Shown here: one piece after another, positions 55,865 to 64,000 of the stretch
Layout of the letters: every line of letters starts with the position of its first letter
Numbering within the stretch: the stretch's first letter is position 1
From: Suillus spraguei
Lineage: Eukaryota; Basidiomycota; Agaricomycetes; Boletales; Suillaceae
NCBI GenBank assembly: GCA_016800925.1
Contig: JABCPU010000226.1
Coordinates: 46,665 to 110,664, forward strand
Reading direction: 5' to 3'
DNA: 64,000 nt
Notes under the pieces: generated by a model
The model's database searches: none
What the model was told of the DNA's origin: nothing
Seen by the model: the letters and a program-made list of their open reading frames with translations, nothing else
Translations under genes and position numbers: made by a program

Positions 55865-58800
55865 ATCGATAATTGAGGTGCCGGGTGCCGGGTGCCAAGT
55901 CCCGAATCCAGGAACTCGAAACTGGAGATTCAAACTAGAGATTTCCTGAATTCCGGATACCTGGACACCTGAAACACAACACACAAGGTGAAAGATTTAA
56001 AGTCCATGTGTGGAGTCATCTAGTGCCGAGTGCCGGGTGCGGGTGCAGAGTACCGAAACTAGAAACTAGAAACTCGAGATTCGAGACAAAACAGACATCT
56101 ACCAAAAATGTGTGGATCAAAGTTTTGTTGTTGCCTGACATGTGTCTGAGTCCCGAGGACCGGACCCCGAAATTGTAGACTACCAGATTTCGGGATTCGG
56201 GGCTCGGCACTCGAGATTCAAGATTTGAGATGAAAAAGATATCTACCAAAAATGTGTGGATCAAAGTCATTTTATTGCCTAACATTGTTTTTGGTCTCAA
56301 GTGCAAAAGCCCGAGTACCGAACTGCGAACCCCTAAATAGTAGACTACCAGATTTCGGAGTTCGGAGTTCGGCACTTAGAATGTGTGGATCAATAGGTGT
56401 CTATTGCCTCACATTGTTCTGAGTCCCGAGTCCCGAGTCCCGAGTGCTGGGTGCCGGGGTTCAGGGTTCAGCACTGACAATATGTTGATCAAGATCTTTC
56501 ACATTATGAGTACCAAGTCCCAAGTCCCGAGTGCCGGGTGCTGGAGTTCGAGGTTTGGCACATAAAATATGTGGATTGAGGTCTTTCACATTGTTTTGAC
56601 TGCCGAACCCCGAGCTCCGGCACTCGGGGTTCGGCACTCAACATGTGTAAATCAATATCATGGTATTGCCTCACATTGTGCTAACTCCCAGGTGCCGGAG
56701 CTCGGGGTTCGGCACTCAACATGTGTAAATCAATATCTTTGTATTGCCTCACATAGTTGTAACTCGCAGGTGGCGGGGTTTGGGGTTCGGTGTTAAAATA
56801 TGTGGATCGATATCATTCACATTGTTATGAGTACCAAGTCCCGAGTCCCGATTGCCGGGTGCCGGAGTTTGGGGTTCGGCACATAAAATATGTGGATTGA
56901 GGTCTTTCACATTGTTTTGAGTGCCGAACCCCGAGCTCCGGCACCCGGGAGTTAGCACAATGTGAGGCAATACCATGATATTGATTTACACATGTTGAGT
57001 GCCGAACCCCGAGCTCCGGCACCCGGGAATTAGCACAATGTGAGGCAATACCATGATATTGATTTACACATGTTGAGTGCCGAACCCCGAGTGCCAGAGC
57101 TCAGGGTTCGGCAGTCAAAACAATGTGAAAGACCTCAATCCACATATTTTATGTGCTGAACCCCGAACTCCGGCACTCAGGACTTGGGACTTCCAAGCTC
57201 CGGCACCCGGGAGTTAGCACAATGTGAGGCAATACCATGATATTGATTTACACAAGTTGAGTGCCGATCCCCGAGTGCCGGGTGCCGGAGCTTGGGGTTT
57301 GGCACTCAACATGTGTAAATCAATATTATGGTATTGCCTCACATTGTGCTAACTCCTGGGTGCCGGAGCTCGGAAGTCCTGAGTCCCGAGTGCCGGAGTT
57401 CGGGGTTCGGCACATAAAATATGTGGATCGAGGTCTTTCACATTGTTTTGACTGCCGAACCCCGAGCGCCGGCACTCGGGACTCGGGACTTCCGAGCTCC
57501 GGCACCTGGGAGTTAGCACAATGTGAGGCAATACCATAATATTGATTTACACATGTTGAGTGCCGAACCCCGAGTGCCAGAGCTCGGGGTTCGGCAGTCA
57601 AAACAATGTGAAAGACCTCGATCCACATATTTTATGTGCCGAACCCCGAACTCCGGCACTCAGGACTCAGCACTCGGGGATCGGCACTCAACTTGTGTAA
57701 ATCAATATCATGGTATTGCCTCACATTGTGCTAACTCCCGGGTGCTGGAGCTTGGAAGTCCCGAGTGCCGGAGTTCGGGGTTCGGCACATAAAATATGTG
57801 GATCGAGGTCTTTCACATTGTTTTGACTGCCAAACCCTGAGCTCCGGCACTCGGGGTTCGGCACTCAACATGTGTAAATCAATATTATGGTATTGCCTCA
57901 CATTGTTTTGACTGCCAAACCCCGAGCTCCGGCACTTGGGGTTCGGCACTCAACATGTGTAAATCAATATCATGGTATTGCCTCACATTGTGCTAACTCC
58001 CAGGTGCCGGAGTGCGGGGTTCAGCACTCAACATGTGTAAATCAATATCTTTGTATTGCCTCACATGGTAACCCGGCACTCAGTGATCGTAATTTGGGAC
58101 TCAACTTTGTATTGCCTCACATGGTTCTAACTCACGGGTGGCGGTGTTCGGGGTTCGGTGTTAAAATATGTGGATTGATATCTGTCTCATTGTTATGAGT
58201 ATCAAGTCCCGAGTCCCGAGTGTCGGGTGCCGGAGTTCGGGGTTCGGCATTCAACATGTGTACATCAATATCTTTGTATTGACTCACATTGTTCTCACTC
58301 CCGGGTGCTGGGGTTCGGGGTTGGGTGGTTAAATATGTGGATCAATATCTTTCACATGGTTATGAGTCCCGAGTCCAGATTCCCAACTGCCAGGTGCCGA
58401 AGTTCAGGGTTCAGCACTCCACATGTGTAAATCAATATCTTTGTATTGCCTCACATATTTCTAACTCCCGGGTGCCGGGGTTTGGGGTTCGGTGATAGAA
58501 TATGTGCATCGACATCTTTCACATTGTTATAAGTTCCAAGGCCTGAGTCCCGAGTGCCGGGTGCTGGAGTTCAGGGTTTGGCACTCAACATGTGTAAATC
58601 AACATCTGTGTTTTGCCTCACATTGTTCTAACTCCCGGGTGCTGGAGTTCAGGGTTCAGCACATAAAATATGTGGATCGATATCTTTCACATTGTTATGA
58701 GTCCCGAATCCTGATCCCCGAGTGCCGGGTGCCGGAGTTTGGGGTTCGGCACTCAACATGTGTAAATCAATATCTTTGGATTGCCTCACATTGTTCTAAC

Positions 58801-59480
58801 TCCCAGGTGCTGGGGTTCGGGGTTCGGTGTTAAAATATGTGGATCAATATCTCTCACATTGTTATGAGGGCTGAGTCCCGATTCCCGACTGCCGGGTGCC
58901 GGAGTTCAGGGTTTGGTGTCTAAATATGTGCATTGATATCTTTCACATTGTTATGAGTCCCAAGGCCCGAGTCCTGAGTGCCGGGTGCCAGAGTTCGGGG
59001 TTCGGCACTCAATATGTGTGAATCAATATCTCTGTATTGCCTCACATTGTTCTAAGTCCCGGGTGCCAGGGGTTGGGGTTCAGCACTTAAAATATGTAGA
59101 TCAATATTTTTCACATGGTGATGAGTCCCGAGTCCCGGGTGCCGGGGTTGGGGTTTGGCACTTAAGATGTATGGATTGATATGTTTCACATTGTTACCCG
59201 GCACCCGGCACAAGGTGACTCAACAGATAGGTTTTAAATTCTTTACATTTTGTGTCGAGTCCTGAGTGCCAGGTGCGGGGTTCAGGGTTTGGCACTCAAA
59301 ATGTGTGAATCAATGTGAGGCAATAAAAAGACTTTGACCCACACATTTTTAGTGCTGAACCCCGAACTCTGACATCTGGTAGTCCACAATTTCGAGGTTT
59401 GGCACTCGTGATTCTGCACTCGGGACTCAGAAAAATGTGAGACAATAAAAGGAATTTGATCCACACATTTAAAACTTGAA
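55865..59480. repeat. CGGCACTC-rich satellite with mixed orientation
   Basis: Units of about 75-100 bp built from GGTGCCGGAGTTCGGGGTTC, CACTCAACATGTGTAAATCA and TATTGCCTCACATTGTTCTA, alternating with a second unit type containing CACATAAAATATGTGGATCG and TCTTTCACATTGTT. Plus-oriented units dominate, but minus-oriented units occur at about 56940-57260 and 57440-57650. All short open frames here are repeat translations. Confidence 0.85.
57193..57373. repeat. Large palindrome inside the satellite
   Basis: A head-to-head pair of satellite units: CCAAGCTCCGGCACCCGGGA ... CCATGATATTGATTTACACA on the left mirrors TGTGTAAATCAATATTATGG ... CCTGGGTGCCGGAGCTCGG on the right, with about 10 nt at the centre. 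A second, similar head-to-head arrangement lies at about 57490-57740. Confidence 0.8.
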
Positions 59481-59486
59481 ACTCAC

Positions 59487-59745
59487 AAAATGTATATCAT
59501 GTAAATTTTCTATTTCCTTACACAGTTCACCAATTGTCAAGTAACAAGACCTGAGACCCAAATCCTGAATTCCTGGCAATGTATGAAGTGCTGAGTGCTG
59601 AGTGCTGAGTGCCGAAGCCCGAGACCCAAAACTTGAAATTTCAAAACTCGCAAACATCTGTATCATGTACAATTTCTATTTCCTTACACAGTTCACCGAG
59701 TGTTGAGTACCAAGACCTGAGACCCAAATCCCAAATTTAGGGTTG
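59487..59745 (-). repeat. Two inverted, diverged copies of the 172-bp satellite
   Basis: TGTATATCATGTAAATTTTC, TATTTCCTTACACAGTTCACC, then AAGACCTGAGACCCAAATCC and CTGGCAATGTATGAAGTGC are the reverse complement, in order, of landmarks in the 61.9-64 kb array. So the satellite lies in opposite orientation on the two sides of the 60.6-61.8 kb element. Confidence 0.7.
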
Positions 59746-60617
59746 GCAGGCTAGCTGTGGAGGTCCAGAGGTCCAGAAATATGGAGATCAGGGCCAGAGA
59801 TCATAGTGGAGATGGGGTGTGAAATATGGTATGTGACAGAAACTCGCAAAATGTATATCATGTAAATTAGTATTCCCTAGGCCAGACCTTTGACCCTTTG
59901 TTATATTATACTTTCCAAACTTTGTCCGAACTCCAGTCTTTATCTCTGTTCACCTCCAGCTCTACCTTTGGTAGTCTTCCTCTGTTTGTTTCTACTCCGG
60001 ACTTCATCCGTAGTAGCCTGTACCTTCCTTACATAATCTCCGGACCTACTCCTCCATAGTAGGGCAATACTTCCCCCCAAATCCACACAGCTCCGCTCCT
60101 CTGTTTCTCCGCTCCTCCACTCCTCCATTTCTGTGTTCCTCCACTCCTCATCCTCCGGACCTCCTATCTCCGGACCTCTTGTCCTGTCCTATCCTATCCT
60201 TGACCTCCTGTGGATCATATTTCCCCTGGAGCCTTGCTCCAATCCTGCCCTAGACTTCATCCAGTGGTCTTCCCTTCACCCATTCTACTTGGGACTTGTC
60301 CCAGTAGTCTTACCTCTATCTCCGCCTACCTGCGGCATAGTTTTCTACACTTCTCCAGAAGTTTATTGGCGCTCTATGGAGCAATCCAGCCCAAGAGTTC
60401 CTCCAAGGTTCTCCCTCAGACTTCACAAGAACTCCTCTTTGGACTTCATATGAAATTAGGGGCATGTACTCAGGCAAGGGGCACAGCCCACAAGCTGAGG
60501 CCAAGCCCCCATGAATTAGTATGACCCTCCAGTACGACCCCATGCAAAGCTGGAACTTCTGAATTGCCTCTGGTTTTGCATGGCCATAACAGTTTTGAGT
60601 TTCGGCACTCAGCACTC
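59746..60617. other. Pyrimidine-rich unclassified segment
   Basis: CT-rich DNA with repeated CTCCGGACCTCC and GGACTTCATCC motifs. A plus-strand frame from 60133 to 60453 is open but low-complexity. No family recognised; could be a captured transposon piece. Confidence 0.35.
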
Positions 60618-61783
60618 AGTGATTCAATAATTTGCTTCTGGCAGAGGTAACATTCATTGAAAAAAATTGTATATACATCAATTACTATGAAATTATGCCA
60701 ACCTCCTCACAAGACCCTTTAACCTTCACCTCAACATCCAAGAACAAAAACATAGAAAGTCGCATTTCTCACACTTTTGATGTTTTCAGTATCTTACTCT
60801 TGCATAAATAATACAGCCTCTTCATATATCATTATAATACCATATATACTTGCTTTGTATGACAAGGATCAGCTTAAAATAGGCCGGAGTTTTGAACTAG
60901 TGTGAATGCTTACTATTTCTACTGATAAGGAGCCCATACTTTCAAAACATCAAAGTTTATTAATCAGACACCTGGAGTAGATTTAAAATACATTCACTAT
61001 GATATATCTAAATTTATAAAACCATCCAACAAGAATTGAGTGCTGATGGAGTGAAATAGATAAGAAATTGACTGTGGGAAAGTTCAAAGTCCCAAAATAT
61101 CGAAAATGGTCAGTTGGGCAGTTGTAGGACTTTGACGCTGGGTCAACTGAGATATACACCACATCCCTTCCACCACCCTCCAACCTCAGGGCAATATGCA
61201 GTATAGGTTCCTTTAGTAGTCTAACATGTATCTTACATATTTTGAATGAAATATTTAAACTGTACCATATATAAATGTGACTTTGTGTAAAAAGATGTCA
61301 ATTGTCACTTTTCACACATATGTCATTTTACTTATCATTCAGTCAGTCCTTCATGGATCTTTCTAAAACTTCAAATACATCATTAGGGACATATATGAGA
61401 GGTAAATCACGCATCAGATCACTTATCACAAGCTTGATTATTATGTAGGCTTCTTATCAGTAGAAATATCCCCTGTACATGACATATCAGATTTGTGGCC
61501 TATATACAACTGATCCTTTGCATATGACACATGTGGGAGTGTACTACTGTTGATGTCTGAGCAGGACTGGCCATTTATGCAATGATAAGACATTGAAAAA
61601 CTTTAAAAATGATTGAGGAGCAACAGGAGGGCATCCATGATAAGATGGTCGAGATTGAACTGGATGTTGAGGTGAAGGTTAAAGGGTCTTGTGAGGAGGT
61701 GGACATAATTGCATAGTGATAGATGTATATACAATTTTTTTCAATGAATGTTACCTCTGCCAGAAGCAAATTATTGAATCACT
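60618..61783. mobile_element. 1,166-bp element with 123-bp inverted repeats
   Basis: Left arm 60618-60740 (AGTGATTCAATAATTTGCTT ... CTTCACCTCAACATCCA) and right arm 61661-61783 mirror each other with a few mismatches. The 920-bp interior is AT-rich with no gene, so it is non-autonomous or a solo foldback. The flanking CGGCACTCAGCACTC satellite is also inverted about it. Confidence 0.75.
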
Positions 61784-64000
61784 GAGTACCGAGTCCTGAG
61801 TGCTGAGTGCCAAAACTAGAAACCCAAAACTCGAAACTCACAAAGTGTGAACTACCGAGACCCGGGACCCAAAACCCTGGCATACAGTTTCAAGTTTCAA
61901 GTTTCAAGTTTCAAATTTTGGGGTTCAGGGTTTAGGGTTCGGGTTCCGGCATGAGGCACTTGTTACATTGCCAGGAATTCAGGATTTTGGTGAACTGTGC
62001 AAGGAAATAGAAAATTTACATGATACAGATTTTTGCAAGTTTCAATTTTGAAGTTTGAAGTTTCGGAGTTTGGGGTTGTGTTCCGGCACTCGGCACTTGT
62101 TACACTGCCAGGAATTTGGGATTCGTGTCCTGGGTTTAGTACTTGACACTTGGGTGAACTGTGCAAGGAAATAGAAAATTTGAATGATACAGATTTTTGC
62201 AAGTTTCAATTTTGAAGTTTGAAGTTTGAAGTTTCGGGGTTCGGGGTTTGGCTACCGGCACTCGGCACTTGTTACATTGCCAGGAATATGCAATTCAGGT
62301 TCCGGTCTTGTTACTTGACACTCAGTGAACTGTGTAAGGAAATAGAAAATTTACATGATACAGATTTTTGCAAGTTTCAATTTTGAAGTGTGAAGTTTGA
62401 AGTTTCGGGGTTCGGGGGTCGGGGTTCTGGCACTCGGCACTTGTTACATTGCCAGGATTCGGATTCGGGTCCCGGGTCTTGGTACTTGACACTCAGTGAA
62501 CTGTGCAAGGAAATAGAAAATTTAAAATGATACAGATTTTTGCAAGTTTCAATTTTGAAGTTTGAAGTGTGAAGTTTCGGGGTTCGGGGGTCAGGTTCCG
62601 GCACTCGGCACTTGTTACATGCCAGGAATTCGGGATTCGGGTCCCGGGTCTTGGTACTTGACACTCAGTGAACTGTGCAAGGAAATAGAAAATTTAAATG
62701 ATACAGATTTTTGCAAGTTTCAATTTTGATTTTGAAGTTTGAAGTGTGAGGTTTCGGGGTTCGGGGGTCAGGTTCCGCACTCGGCACTTGTTACACTGCC
62801 AGGAATTTGGTATTCATGTCCCGGGTCTTGGTACTTGACACTCGGTGAACTGTGCAAGGAAATAGAAAATTTGAATGATACAGATTTTTGCAAGTTTCAA
62901 TTTTGAAGTTTGAAGTGTGAAGTTTCGGGGTTCGGGGGTCAGGTTCCGGCACTTGGCACTTGTTACACTGCCAGGAATTCGGGATTCGGGTCCCGGGTCT
63001 TGGTACTTGACACTTGGTGAACTGTGCAAGGAAATAGAAAAATTTAAATGATACAGATTTTTGCAAGTTTCAATTTGATTTGAAGTTTGAAGTGTGAGGT
63101 TTCGGGGTTCGGGGGTCAGGTTCCGGCACTCGGCACTTGTGACACTGCCAGGAATTCGGGATTCGGGTCCCGGGTCTTGGTACTTGACACTCGTGAACTG
63201 TGTAAGGAAATAGAAAATTTAATGATACAGATTTTTGCAAGTTTCAATTTTGAAGTTTGAAGTGTGAAGTTTCGGGGTTCGGGGGTCAGGTTCCGGCACT
63301 GGGCACTTGTTACACTGCCAGGAATTCGGATTCGGGTCCCGGGTCTTGGTACTTGACACTCGGTGAACTGTGTAAGGAAATAGAAAATTTAAATGATACA
63401 GATTTTTGCAAGTTTCAATTTTGAAGTTTGAAGTGTGAAGTTTCGGGGTTCGGGGGTCAGGTTCCGGCACTCGGCACTTGTTACACTGCCAGGAATTCGG
63501 GATTCGGGTCCCGGGTCTTGGTACTTGACACTCGGTGAACTGTGTAAGGAAATAGAAATTTACATGATACAGATTTTTGCAAGTTTCAATTTTGAAGTTT
63601 GAAGTGTGAAGTTTCGGGGTTCGGGGTCGGTTCCGGCACTCGGCACTTGTTACACTGCCAGGAATTGGTATTCTGGTCCCGGGTCTTGGTACTTGACACT
63701 TGGTGAACTGTGAAGGAAATAGACAATTTACATGATACAGATTTTGCAAGTTTCAATTTTGAAGTTTGAAGTGTCAAGTTTCGGGGTTCGGGGGTCAGGT
63801 TCCGGCACTCGGCACTTGTTACACTGCCAGGAATTCGGGATTCGGGTCCCGGGTCTTGGTACTTGACACTCGGTGAACTGTGGAAGGAAATAGAAAATTT
63901 ACATGATACAGATTTTTGCAAGTTTCAATTTTGAAGTTTGAAGTTTGAAGTTTCGGAGTTCGGGGTTCGGTTCCGCACTCGCACTTGTTAACTGCAGAAT
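61784..64000 (+). repeat. Satellite of about 172 bp, twelve or more copies, runs off the window
   Basis: The landmark GATACAGATTTTTGCAAGTT or a close variant recurs near 62022, 62187, 62358, 62531, 62701, 62879, 63051, 63226, 63398, 63566, 63737 and 63906, a spacing of 164-178. Each monomer holds CGGCACTCGGCACTTGTTAC, CCAGGAATTCGGGATTCGGG and GGAAATAGAAAATTTACATG. The first copies near 61784-61960 are irregular. The array continues past the window end. Confidence 0.88.

Noticed and set aside
56569..58833. Many short frames containing CVNQY-GIASHC in the satellite
   Set aside because: Translations of a tandem repeat, present in both orientations; no introns or promoter.

Overview
The window is nuclear DNA of a filamentous fungus, most likely an Agaricomycete (mushroom-forming basidiomycete). 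Genes carry many 45-65 nt GT-AG introns. The mobile-element families (Plavaka-type CACTA relative, RepHel Helitron, Tc1/mariner with one intron, pogo-like) and the WD40-TPR-HET protein are typical of that group. A boletalean origin would fit, but that is inference. Housekeeping islands are the first exons of triosephosphate isomerase (1-190, minus) and a Bet1-like SNARE (33877-34315, plus).

Layout. 1-2.4 kb: TPI start, one intact classical short-chain dehydrogenase (SDR) and a fragment of a second. 2.685-20.415 kb: a head-to-tail array of seven Helitron units. Six are short non-autonomous units, each with its own GGGAGAT-type minisatellite. The last (13176-20415) carries the Rep/helicase gene with a single in-frame TGA. 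Every unit starts 5'-TC and ends in tandem hairpins followed by CTCG-3'. The whole array sits between a host A and a host T, as Helitron insertions do. 21.0-25.5 kb: one large minus-strand gene coding for WD40 propeller, TPR-like repeats and a C-terminal HET domain. 26.6-36.1 kb: three more intact SDR paralogues and one dead SDR split by a mariner element, all on the minus strand, with the SNARE gene between them. 37-41 kb: an HMG-like gene end, a dead aspartic protease, a perfect 34-bp palindrome and a diverged inverted repeat. 41.054-47.780 kb: a complete Plavaka/CACTA-like transposon with matching terminal repeats, a TA target duplication, a transposase gene (one in-frame TGA) and an accessory gene. 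48.1-48.7 kb: a small five-exon gene for a beta-trefoil-like protein.

49.985-53.823 kb: a decayed pogo-like element invaded by a foldback element whose two 855-bp arms appear identical. 55.2-64.0 kb: satellite DNA, comprising a GGGTGGGCC tandem array, a CGGCACTC-rich family with frequent orientation switches, and a satellite of about 172 bp. A 1,166-bp inverted-repeat element lies at the point where the satellites change orientation.

The genes do not form a pathway. The SDR copies are a local same-strand expansion, the HET gene belongs to the fungal self/non-self recognition repertoire, and most of the rest is transposon and satellite DNA. The most striking object is the Helitron concatemer, where autonomous and minisatellite-bearing units share the same ends and lie in register.
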